Shown here: positions 6,796 through 13,193 of the stretch, one piece after another
How the letters are laid out: the number at the start of each line of letters is the position of its first letter
Numbering within the stretch: the stretch's first letter is position 1
Source of the DNA: an uncultured Ruminococcus sp.
Lineage (GTDB): Bacteria > Bacillota > Clostridia > Oscillospirales > CAG-272
NCBI GenBank assembly: GCA_902803255.1
Contig: CADCPG010000288.1
Location: 1 to 21,113 of the forward strand
Reading direction: 5' to 3'
DNA length: 21,113 nucleotides
Made by a program: the position numbers and the translations under genes
Notes under the pieces: model-generated
Told to the model about the DNA's origin: nothing
The model's database searches: none
The model's input: the letters and a program-made list of their open reading frames with translations, nothing else

Positions 6796-7170
6796 ATGGA
6801 AATGAAATTCTACCGCTGCTCGCACTGCGGCCAGATCATCGCGATCGTAAAGAAGACCGGAGTGCCGGTCATCTGCTGCGGAGAACCCATGAAGGAGATC
6901 GTCCCTGGGACCGTCGACGCCTCTCTCGAGAAGCACGTTCCGGTCTTTGAGGTAAAAGGCGGCAAGGTGTTCGTCACCGTCGGCGCCGTCCCGCATCCGA
7001 TGCTCCCCGAGCATTATATCGAATGGGTGTCGATCCAGACGAAACTCGGCAACCAGCGCAAGGAGCTGAAGCCGGGCGACGAGCCGAAGGTATGCTTCAG
7101 CATCTGCGAGGACGACGAGGTCCTGGCGGTATACGCCTACTGCAACCTCCACTCTCTCTGGAAGGCCTGA
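6796..7170 (+). CDS. Desulfoferrodoxin (superoxide reductase)
   Basis: A cytoplasmic iron protein that reduces superoxide to peroxide, giving anaerobes oxygen tolerance. The 124 residues match the two-domain family. The N-terminal desulforedoxin domain has the four rubredoxin-like cysteines C8, C11 (FYRCSHCGQ), C27 and C28 (VICCGE). The C-terminal domain has EKHVP (lid K46, H47), H67 (PHPM), H73 (EHYIEW), C116 and H119 (CNLHSLW), a complete set for the catalytic Fe(His)4Cys site. The start at 6796 is set by AAAGGAG at 6781-6787, 8 nt upstream; the earlier in-frame ATG at 6769 precedes that site. It is a monocistronic unit between its own promoter and a strong terminator. No rubredoxin or rubrerythrin partner is adjacent. 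Confidence 0.96.
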   Translation: MEMKFYRCSHCGQIIAIVKKTGVPVICCGEPMKEIVPGTVDASLEKHVPVFEVKGGKVFVTVGAVPHPMLPEHYIEWVSIQTKLGNQRKELKPGDEPKVCFSICEDDEVLAVYAYCNLHSLWKA

Positions 7171-7182
7171 TCCGGACTTTTT

Positions 7183-7222
7183 AAACGGCTGCGAAAAGAA
7201 ATGTTTTCGCAGCCGTTTTTTT
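7183..7222 (+). terminator. Intrinsic terminator after superoxide reductase
   Basis: A perfect 15-bp stem (7183-7197 with 7204-7218) with loop GAAATG and a run of seven T at 7216-7222. It lies between convergent genes. A second small hairpin GAGCCC/GGGCTC (7235-7240 with 7249-7254) sits nearer the end of the opposing gene. Confidence 0.95.
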
Positions 7223-7263
7223 GATGCCGCCCCAGAGCCCCGTAAACAGGGCTCAGAGGCCGG

Positions 7264-8547
7264 TCAGTCGTCGGTGCCTGCGACGCTCACGTTTTTCACG
7301 AGAAGCGCGTAGGGGCCCTCATATTCGGCCGTACGGTACCTGTCGGTCGAGAACACGAGGCAGTTCTGCGCGTCGGCCAGCTTTCCGTTGACCGAACCGC
7401 CGGTCACGGGGACGACCTTCTTCCCGTCGCAGAGGTACCCGAGCCTGATCTCGCCTCCGAAGTTGCCGGTGAAATCGTCGGTCTGGAAATCAGAGAACGC
7501 GACGGTCACGAGACAAGGCCGCTTCTTCAGCTCGTCGAAGGACATGCTGCCGGCGCTCACGCACTCGATCTTCGAGAAGTTCCCGGTGGGACGCACGCCG
7601 ATATAGCGGCAGAATCTGCATGAACCCGTGACGTTCTTCAGTCTGCCGTCCTTCAGCATCAGCGTGTCCTTCATGGGGATGCCTTCGGCGTCGAAGGGCT
7701 CGGAAGCCAGAAGCTTCACGGTGAGGTTCTCTCCGCGGAGCCCGCCGTCCTTCGCCTTCGCCGCCTTCTGTACGCGGTCTCCCGGCTTCCAGGTCGAATA
7801 CCCCGGATATATCATAGCGGCGTTCGATCTTGAGGCGTAGTAAGAGAGCACCTCGGGGATCTGGTTCCCGCACAGCACGACGTCGTATTCTCCGCTTTTC
7901 AGGATCTTTTGAGCCTTTGCCCTGTCCTTGACGAACTCAAGGGCCTCTCTGACTCTCGCGGTCAGCGATTCGGGGTCGATCCCGTCGTACCCGAATCTGA
8001 AATGCATCTCGACGTCCTCGGGCTGCTTGCACTGCACGACGAACTCGCCTTTGACGGTCCCGGTCGTCCAGCGGACGTCGGTGCCCCATGAGGTCACGAC
8101 GCGCTTCGATGACTCCTCGAAGAACATCTCGGCCGAATTCAGCCGGGCGGTGCGGAGCCTGTCGGCCGCGAAGAGCGCCTTTATCATGATGCTCTCGCCT
8201 TCTCCGATGACGCGGCTGCCGGTATCACGCCTGCCGCGCTTAGGATCTGGCTGCTCGTAATCCGGGTTCATCGCGGCCTCAGCGGCCGTCTTTGCGTCGG
8301 AAATGAGGCTGTCGATCGCGGCCGGCTTCATTCCCGGAGTGACGGTGACCGAAGATGCTCCCTTCTTGCCGTCCCGGCTGACGTAAACCGTCACTTCGCA
8401 CTTTTCGGTGTCTTTCGATCTTCTCGTATCGAGCTGCTTCTTTATGAAGAAATACTCGGAACTTCTGGTCACGACATCGACCGCGCGCCACTCGCCTATC
8501 CCGAGACGCGAGAGCGAAGACTTTATCCTGTAAATCATACGGCTCAT
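7264..8547 (-). CDS. TldE/PmbA-like subunit of TldD/TldE metalloprotease
   Basis: A 427-residue member of the TldD/PmbA family without the HExxxH zinc motif, as expected for the non-catalytic TldE partner. The C-terminal third carries the family pattern, including FSDFQTDDFTGNFGGEIRLG and GKKVVPVTGGSVNG. Known TldD/TldE pairs form a cytoplasmic heteromeric protease that trims unfolded peptides and, in some bacteria, matures peptide antibiotics or degrades CcdA. AGGAGA lies 7 nt before the ATG at 8547. It follows the tldD-like gene by 46 nt on the same strand with no terminator between, so the two are probably co-transcribed. It is diverged from the E. coli protein but the pairing makes the call firm. 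Confidence 0.85.
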   Translation of the reverse strand: MSRMIYRIKSSLSRLGIGEWRAVDVVTRSSEYFFIKKQLDTRRSKDTEKCEVTVYVSRDGKKGASSVTVTPGMKPAAIDSLISDAKTAAEAAMNPDYEQPDPKRGRRDTGSRVIGEGESIMIKALFAADRLRTARLNSAEMFFEESSKRVVTSWGTDVRWTTGTVKGEFVVQCKQPEDVEMHFRFGYDGIDPESLTARVREALEFVKDRAKAQKILKSGEYDVVLCGNQIPEVLSYYASRSNAAMIYPGYSTWKPGDRVQKAAKAKDGGLRGENLTVKLLASEPFDAEGIPMKDTLMLKDGRLKNVTGSCRFCRYIGVRPTGNFSKIECVSAGSMSFDELKKRPCLVTVAFSDFQTDDFTGNFGGEIRLGYLCDGKKVVPVTGGSVNGKLADAQNCLVFSTDRYRTAEYEGPYALLVKNVSVAGTDD

Positions 8548-8593
8548 TTTTATATCTCCTGCTGTAATTCTGTTTTATTCGCGCCCGCCGTTG

Positions 8594-10006
8594 TCAGCCG
8601 AGCCTGATGCGTGCTTTCATGCAGGGGCCGCCGTCCGAGACCTTGACCCATTCCTTGTAGCCCTTGCCGCAGTATCCGCCGCCGCCGAGCCTTACATCCC
8701 TGCCCATCGCGGAGACCGAACGGAGCAGATCCGGGACATATCCGGTGAGCACTATCGGCGAGAAGATCCTTCCGGTGAGCTTTCCGTCCTTTATCTCTCT
8801 TGCTATGTTGACCATGCACTGGATGCCCCAGTTCTTCGGGTCCTCCATGCCGCTCGAGGGATTCTCGAGCAGGAAGCCGTATTTGACCGACTTTATCATG
8901 CCGGCCAGCGTCGATCTTCCCTTCTCGAAATATGTGTTCGTCATGCGGGTGTATGCCTTGCGCTCATAGCTCTCGCGCCTGCCGTTTCCGGTGGGGGAGG
9001 TGCCGAGCCTCGCGGCGCTGAGCGAATCGCACATGCCGCCCCTGAGTATCCCTTTGTCGATTATGAGGGTGTCAGACGTGAGAGATCCCTCGTCGTCGAA
9101 ATAGGCCGTCGCCACCTCGTTCACCGCGGAACCGTCGTGCATCGACACGAGGTCGGAGGCGACTCTGTCGCCGACGCAGTAGGCGGCCAGCGCCCTGTCC
9201 TTGACGAACATGTCCATCTCGACGCCGTGTCCGAACGCCTCGTGGACGATCATGCCGGTGACTTCGGGGTCGCAGATGCAGTCGTACTCTCCCGGTACCA
9301 TCGGCCGGCTGTCCAGCAGCTCGAGGGCCACCGACGCCATATCGCCGACGGCGGCTTCGGCCCTGTCGAGGACCTCGATCCCGCCGAGACCCGAGAACGA
9401 ACGGTAGTAGTCCTTGATCTCGCCGTCGCGCGACGCCAGGGCGACCATCGAGGCCACCGTCCACATCACAGTCTGGTCAAGATCGCGGTTCTCTGAGATG
9501 AATATCTTTCTGTAGGCGCGGTATGAGACTCTGCACATGAAGTCGAGCAGTCCCTCTGTCTCGAGGCCCTTCGCTCGTATAGCGGTCAGCCGGTCGAGGA
9601 TCTCCCTGTCCGAAAGGGCGCGCGGGTCGGTCCTGAAGCGGGTCTTCTTCCGGAGCACGGCGGGCTCGTCGGCCGGGACAGGTGTCGGCAGAGGCGTTAC
9701 GGCGCCCCCGCAGTTCTTCGCCTGTGCGGCTGCCGTCTCCTCGACCTTTCTTATGATTCCAGGGATCATCTTCGCCGAGAATTCGTTGAACGAATACTCC
9801 GCGCATCCCGTGCCGTCGAACACTCTGACGACGTATCCGCAACCGCCCATGGATGAGCCTGTGATGACGGATCTGCCGCTCTGCGACACGCTCCAGCCGC
9901 GGTTGTCGTCGGCCACCGCGAGCACCGAGGCGTAGGCGAATTTTTCGCGCAGCCCCGCTACCAGCTTTTTCAGAGCGGGACGCTGCCTGGCAATTGATGA
10001 AAACAT
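8594..10006 (-). CDS. TldD-like zinc metalloprotease
   Basis: A 470-residue catalytic subunit of a TldD/TldE pair. The zinc motif HEAFGH (H255, E256, H260) is followed by GVEMD, and the C-terminal GGYCGK has C446 at the place of the third zinc ligand in TldD. Further family signatures are RGGMCDS, TNTYFEKG and GIQCMVNIAREIKDGKLTG. I chose the ATG at 10006. The frame stays open to an ATG at 10093, but that extension runs across a perfect promoter (10065-10093), so those bases cannot all be transcribed. AAAGGAA lies about 11 nt upstream of 10006. No obvious precursor peptide gene is adjacent, so a general peptide-turnover role is as likely as peptide maturation. Confidence 0.9.
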   Translation of the reverse strand: MFSSIARQRPALKKLVAGLREKFAYASVLAVADDNRGWSVSQSGRSVITGSSMGGCGYVVRVFDGTGCAEYSFNEFSAKMIPGIIRKVEETAAAQAKNCGGAVTPLPTPVPADEPAVLRKKTRFRTDPRALSDREILDRLTAIRAKGLETEGLLDFMCRVSYRAYRKIFISENRDLDQTVMWTVASMVALASRDGEIKDYYRSFSGLGGIEVLDRAEAAVGDMASVALELLDSRPMVPGEYDCICDPEVTGMIVHEAFGHGVEMDMFVKDRALAAYCVGDRVASDLVSMHDGSAVNEVATAYFDDEGSLTSDTLIIDKGILRGGMCDSLSAARLGTSPTGNGRRESYERKAYTRMTNTYFEKGRSTLAGMIKSVKYGFLLENPSSGMEDPKNWGIQCMVNIAREIKDGKLTGRIFSPIVLTGYVPDLLRSVSAMGRDVRLGGGGYCGKGYKEWVKVSDGGPCMKARIRLG

Positions 10007-10064
10007 TTCTTCCAAATTCCTTTCCGATCTCTGTTTTCGGGCTGAGTATTTAAAACTTGAGATT

Positions 10065-10093
10065 ATTATACTATTTACTCTCTGATTTGTCAA
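10065..10093 (-). promoter_or_regulatory. Consensus promoter of the tldD-tldE operon
   Basis: A perfect TTGACA (10088-10093), a 17-nt spacer and a perfect TATAAT (10065-10070) on the minus strand. It fixes the tldD start downstream. Confidence 0.93.
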
Positions 10094-10110
10094 GAAAACG
10101 CGCCGGGGCG

Positions 10111-10143
10111 AAAGAAAAGACGGCAGCCGGAGTCGCCGTCTTT
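10111..10143 (-). terminator. Intrinsic terminator of trpF
   Basis: AAAGACGGC (10116-10124) pairs with GCCGTCTTT (10135-10143). On the minus strand the stem is followed by TCTTTC after its own TTT, giving a moderate U-rich tail. It lies between the trpF stop and the tldD promoter and insulates the two units. Confidence 0.75.
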
Positions 10144-10171
10144 AATTGAGTTTGACCCGTCTTTCGCTGGT

Positions 10172-10798
10172 TCAGCCGGAGACTTCGGCCTGCCGGTCGG
10201 CGTTTCTCACCGCCTCGGCGAAGTCCGTCATCTTGGCGGCGTCCTTGTATCCGCCGGTCTCGATGCCGGAGCTCACGTCGACACCGAAGGGCCGGATCCG
10301 CTCTATCGCGATACCGACGTTCTCCGGAGTGAGTCCGCCGGCGAGTATGAACTGCCTTCCGGGATCGGTCAGCATGCTCCAGTCGAGCTGCTTTCCGCTG
10401 TCGGCCCCGGTGTCGAGGAGGATGTAATCCGCCGGACAGTTTTTGACTCTCTCGATATCGTCCGGCGTCCTGATCCTGAACGATTTTATGACCGGCCTGT
10501 CGATCTTTGCCTTGAGTTTGGATATGTAGTTCCTGTCCTCTCCGCCGTGAAGCTGCACCGCGTCGATGATCCCGGCCTTAACGAGTTCGACGATGAAAGA
10601 GGGTTCGTCGTTCATGAATACTCCCACGGCGCTGATGCCCGGGTCGAGCATCCTGCGGAAGACGTCGGCGAGATCGGGTGAAACGCAGCGCTTGCTGTTG
10701 GGGACGAACACGAACCCGATGAACTCGGGCATGAGCCGGTTGGCGGCCTCTATATCGCGGGCTCTGGTAAGTCCGCAGAATTTGATCTTTGTACTCAA
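10172..10798 (-). CDS. trpF: Phosphoribosylanthranilate isomerase
   Basis: A TIM-barrel enzyme converting phosphoribosylanthranilate to CdRP in tryptophan synthesis. The 208 residues carry the family motifs: KIKFCGLTR at the N-terminus (catalytic C8), GFVFVPNSKR, VQLHG (81-85), LLDTGADSGK (catalytic D129), LAGGLTPENV and GVDVSSGIETGGYKD. The start is TTG at 10798, with GAGG at 10809-10812 about 10 nt upstream; homology begins immediately, so no longer start is needed. It has its own consensus promoter and terminator and no other trp gene is within the window, so it is an orphan relative to the usual trp operon. The call is firm. Confidence 0.95.
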   Translation of the reverse strand: MSTKIKFCGLTRARDIEAANRLMPEFIGFVFVPNSKRCVSPDLADVFRRMLDPGISAVGVFMNDEPSFIVELVKAGIIDAVQLHGGEDRNYISKLKAKIDRPVIKSFRIRTPDDIERVKNCPADYILLDTGADSGKQLDWSMLTDPGRQFILAGGLTPENVGIAIERIRPFGVDVSSGIETGGYKDAAKMTDFAEAVRNADRQAEVSG

Positions 10799-10827
10799 AG
10801 CGGTCTATCCTCGCTTTCGTGATTCAT
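10795..10827 (-). other. 10-codon ORF overlapping the trpF start
   Basis: ATG at 10827 reads MNHESEDRPL and stops with TGA at 10795-10797, overlapping the trpF TTG (10796-10798) in CTTTGAGT. It lies inside the leader, about 34 nt after the predicted start site. It has no good Shine-Dalgarno and no Trp codons, so it is not a classical attenuation leader. It could couple translation or be chance. Confidence 0.25.
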
Positions 10828-10867
10828 TGACGGATCGGTACTTAAAACACCTTTCGCTCCCGTTCGT

Positions 10868-10896
10868 ATTATACTACCCGCAATTATATTTGTCAA
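10868..10896 (-). promoter_or_regulatory. Consensus promoter of trpF
   Basis: A perfect TTGACA (10891-10896), a 17-nt spacer and a perfect TATAAT (10868-10873) on the minus strand, followed by a leader of about 63 nt to the TTG. Confidence 0.93.
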
Positions 10897-10922
10897 GTCT
10901 TTTCGGGCCGATATTTGCGCGG

Positions 10923-10970
10923 CGCGTGCGGCGTTTCCCCTCGGCGCACAAAAACCCGCCGCGGCACGCG
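10923..10970. repeat. Inverted repeat between divergent promoters
   Basis: CGCGTGC (10923-10929) and GCACGCG (10964-10970) are a perfect 7-bp inverted repeat. An imperfect continuation (GGCG with CGCC) lies inside it. It sits between the -35 boxes of the trpF and thioesterase promoters and could be a regulator site, but GC-rich chance pairing is possible. Confidence 0.3.
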
Positions 10971-10977
10971 ATAATGA

Positions 10978-11006
10978 TTGATTAAACAAGGCAAATATAG
11001 TATAAT
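10978..11006 (+). promoter_or_regulatory. Promoter of the acyl-ACP thioesterase
   Basis: TTGATT (10978-10983), a 17-nt spacer and TATAAT (11001-11006) on the plus strand. The leader to the ATG at 11061 is about 48 nt. Confidence 0.85.
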
Positions 11007-11060
11007 AAAAGTGACAGAAAGGACACCGTACCGCGGAGCGGACGGACAGAGTGAAAAAAC

Positions 11061-11798
11061 ATGATTATGACTGCGGAATTCAAGACGGGCTCATACGACT
11101 GCGACTTCAACGGTAACATGTCCGTGAGCTCGGTCATGCGGTATCTTCAGGAAGCCGCGAACCTCGAACACGAAAAATACGGCCCGACTATCGGCGAGAT
11201 CAGACGCGGAGGACACGCGCTCATCCTCACGCGCGCCGCTCTCGACGTCTATGTCCCTCTCGGGGCTCCGCGCCGCCTGACCGTAAGGACCTGGCTCGCC
11301 TCCTCCGGCGGATTCGTATTCGACCGGAACACGGTGATGTACGAAAGCGGAAAGAAAGTAGCCGCCATGAAAACGGTCTGGGGCGTCATCGATACCGACA
11401 CGCGCCGCCTCGCCAGAGTCGACACGGTGCCGCTGGGATTCGGCACCGACGAAGAGGCGCTCGAACTGTCCGCCCCGCTGCGCGCGAGGCCGGGGAAAGA
11501 CGCCGTGTTCTCTGAGCTCGGAAAGCACAGGGTCGTCTATTCCGACTGCGACGAGAACATGCACATGAACAACACCGTTTATCCCGCGATGTTCCTGGGA
11601 TACCTTGACCCCCGCGCGATGCTCGGCAGATACGTGTCGTCGATGACGGTAAACTATCAGAACGAGGCGCCCGTCGGTTCCGCATTCACAGTTCTCTGCG
11701 CGGAGGAAGGCGGATCGTGCTGGTTCCGCAGCATAAGAGCGGACGGCTCCACAGGGACCGAGGCGCGTATGGTCTTCTCCGATCTTCCCGTCAAATAA
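11061..11798 (+). CDS. Acyl-ACP thioesterase (FatA/FatB-like, double hotdog)
   Basis: A cytoplasmic thioesterase that releases fatty acids from acyl carrier protein. The 245 residues fit the bacterial double-hotdog family. The N-terminal hotdog contains MRYLQEAANLE and the helix before it; the second begins near residue 153. The signature SDCDENMHMNNTVY (161-174) supplies D164, N166 and H168 of the catalytic group, and E202 in YQNEAP is the likely acidic partner. The ATG at 11061 is chosen; ATG at 11067 is also possible because the Shine-Dalgarno (around AGAGTG, 11048-11053) is weak. The gene is monocistronic, divergent from trpF and closed by two tandem hairpins. Chain-length preference cannot be read from sequence. 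Confidence 0.9.
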   Translation: MIMTAEFKTGSYDCDFNGNMSVSSVMRYLQEAANLEHEKYGPTIGEIRRGGHALILTRAALDVYVPLGAPRRLTVRTWLASSGGFVFDRNTVMYESGKKVAAMKTVWGVIDTDTRRLARVDTVPLGFGTDEEALELSAPLRARPGKDAVFSELGKHRVVYSDCDENMHMNNTVYPAMFLGYLDPRAMLGRYVSSMTVNYQNEAPVGSAFTVLCAEEGGSCWFRSIRADGSTGTEARMVFSDLPVK

Positions 11799-11851
11799 AA
11801 CAGGCACACCGCATTCCCGTACCGGCCCGCCGGCGCGACGCATATCAGACC

Positions 11852-11896
11852 TGACAGATATCCCCGGGACGGAGACCGTCCCGGGGATATCTGTCA
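11852..11896 (+). terminator. 21-bp perfect hairpin after the thioesterase
   Basis: A perfect 21-bp inverted repeat (11852-11872 with 11876-11896) with an AGA loop. It has no T run behind it (CCGGATC follows), so alone it is not a typical intrinsic terminator. It may protect the 3' end or assist the next hairpin. Confidence 0.7.
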
Positions 11897-11901
11897 CCGG
11901 A

Positions 11902-11933
11902 TCCTGTCCGCAGATCGGACGGGACCGTTTTTT
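11902..11933 (+). terminator. Intrinsic terminator of the thioesterase gene
   Basis: TCCTGTCCG (11902-11910) pairs with CGGACGGGA (11916-11924) through nine pairs, one a G-U. The stem is followed by CCG and six T (11928-11933). It is the second of two tandem hairpins at this convergent junction. Confidence 0.8.
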
Positions 11934-11948
11934 ATGCGTCCTTTAAAG

Positions 11949-12998
11949 TCAGCGGCGTGCCTTCCAGGCGAAGCCCAGAACGGCGGCCACAACGACTATG
12001 CCTCCGAGCGTGACGGAAGCGCAGCCCTTTTCCTCGGTCTTGCCGGTCGTCGGAGCGGCGGTGGTCACGGAAGGCTCGGCGGTGGTGCCGGCATTGGCTG
12101 TGGGAGCTTCGGTCCCGGGTTCCTTGCTCGTTACGGGAGCCTTGGTCGTTACGGCCTTGGTGGTCGGCTCTTCGGTGGTGACCTCGGGATACACGTAGGA
12201 GGCAAGCTCGGCGTCGGTCAGAGCGGCCTGTACGTAAGCACCGGCGTAGTTGAGTCTCGAGCCGTTGACGGCATGGAGATCCTCGGCGCCGCTGTATTCA
12301 AGGTGCCAGTATTCGAAGGTGTGCTGGCCCTTCTTGAGATCCATGACGATGTTGTAGTAGTAGCAGAGCTGGAAGAACTTGGAGTTCACACCGTTGGCGG
12401 TAGTGATCTCGGCGGCCTTCGCCTCTTCAATGGAATAGGTGTAGGAATAGTCTCTGAAAACGCCGAGCGTGTCGGAGATGTTCACCTGAACCTTCTCTCC
12501 GCCGTCGACCGAGATCGAGAATCCTCTGTCCTTGGCGTCGTTGCCGACGTTCTCTTCCTTGATCTGGGCGCAGCCGACCACCACGAATTCGTAGAGGCCG
12601 TCTTCCTTGATCTCGAAGTCATAAGTCATGGGGCCTGAGATGTTGGACCAGATGCAGGGATACATGAAGAGAGCGCCTTCCTTGTCGGCGTCGATCCAGA
12701 AGTTCTGGTCGTTGTTGAAGTTCGTCCATCCGGTGTCGCCGACAACGGTGATCTGGCGTGTGCCGGTTCCGGGAGCGGACCAGTCGGCTGCCTTCGTATC
12801 GTTGGTGTAGTCGTTGGCGTCCATGAAGATGGCGTCTGCTCTCACGATCGGGAGCTTGTTCTGATACATCTCGATGACGGTGGCTACCTTGACCTCGTCG
12901 GTGATGTCTCTGGCCTTCGCCGCGGATGTGGCGGATGCCGGCAGGCACATTGTGACGGCGAGTGCAAGGATAAGCACGGCTGTCATGATCTTTTTCAT
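11949..12998 (-). CDS. Secreted surface protein with Thr/Pro stalk and C-terminal membrane anchor
   Basis: A 349-residue exported protein of unknown function. Residues 1 to about 25 are a signal peptide (MKK, a hydrophobic core, then ASA). Residues about 35-262 form one beta-rich, aromatic-rich extracellular domain (WTNFNNDQNFWID, GLYEFVVVGCAQ, HTFEYWHLEYSG) with a jelly-roll or carbohydrate-binding look. Residues 272-322 are a Thr/Pro/Glu-rich stalk with repeated TTKA/EPTT/TTAAP units. The tail is EEKGCAS, a hydrophobic helix (about 329-345) and KARR. There is no LPXTG, so it is not a normal sortase substrate. AGGAGG (13006-13011) lies 7 nt before the ATG, and the promoter is consensus, so strong expression is likely. 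It is monocistronic. Confidence 0.85.
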   Translation of the reverse strand: MKKIMTAVLILALAVTMCLPASATSAAKARDITDEVKVATVIEMYQNKLPIVRADAIFMDANDYTNDTKAADWSAPGTGTRQITVVGDTGWTNFNNDQNFWIDADKEGALFMYPCIWSNISGPMTYDFEIKEDGLYEFVVVGCAQIKEENVGNDAKDRGFSISVDGGEKVQVNISDTLGVFRDYSYTYSIEEAKAAEITTANGVNSKFFQLCYYYNIVMDLKKGQHTFEYWHLEYSGAEDLHAVNGSRLNYAGAYVQAALTDAELASYVYPEVTTEEPTTKAVTTKAPVTSKEPGTEAPTANAGTTAEPSVTTAAPTTGKTEEKGCASVTLGGIVVVAAVLGFAWKARR

Positions 12999-13005
12999 TT
13001 TGTTT

Positions 13006-13011
13006 CCTCCT
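13006..13011 (-). promoter_or_regulatory. Strong Shine-Dalgarno of the surface protein
   Basis: A perfect AGGAGG on the minus strand, 7 nt from the ATG at 12998. Confidence 0.85.
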
Positions 13012-13066
13012 ATGGTGGATGATAAAAATTGTCTTGTGAGCGTTGTCCGCTCCTGTTCTCAATAAA

Positions 13067-13095
13067 ATTATACACAACGGGAGCGCGGTTGTCAA
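13067..13095 (-). promoter_or_regulatory. Consensus promoter of the surface protein gene
   Basis: A perfect TTGACA (13090-13095), a 17-nt spacer and a perfect TATAAT (13067-13072) on the minus strand. A start near 13060 gives a leader of about 60 nt. Confidence 0.93.
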
Positions 13096-13129
13096 GCGGA
13101 TATTTGTCGAAACGGCGCCTGTTACGGGT

Positions 13130-13174
13130 AATAATTGCAAAAAAGTATTATTTTACAATTATTTTTCAATAATA
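13130..13174 (-). terminator. AT-rich hairpin region after the symporter gene
   Basis: Two mutually exclusive stems can form on the minus-strand RNA. TATTATT/AATAATA (13146-13152 with 13168-13174) is followed by CTTTTTTG and is terminator-like. A 13-bp stem with one G-U (13130-13142 with 13151-13163) is the alternative. All pairs are AT-rich, so the terminator is weak but well placed 20 nt after the stop. Confidence 0.45.
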
Positions 13175-13193
13175 TGATCCCGCGAACCGGTGA

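Noticed and set aside
8591..9496. 301-codon plus-strand open frame
   Set aside because: It is a shadow of the tldD-like gene; the composition is Val/Arg/His-rich without motifs.
10007..10093. N-terminal extension of the tldD-like gene
   Set aside because: The extension overlaps a perfect -10/-35 promoter on the same strand, so it cannot be part of that transcript.
10799..10989. 64-codon minus-strand open frame upstream of trpF
   Set aside because: It spans the trpF promoter and has no Shine-Dalgarno; only its last 10 codons lie within the predicted transcript.
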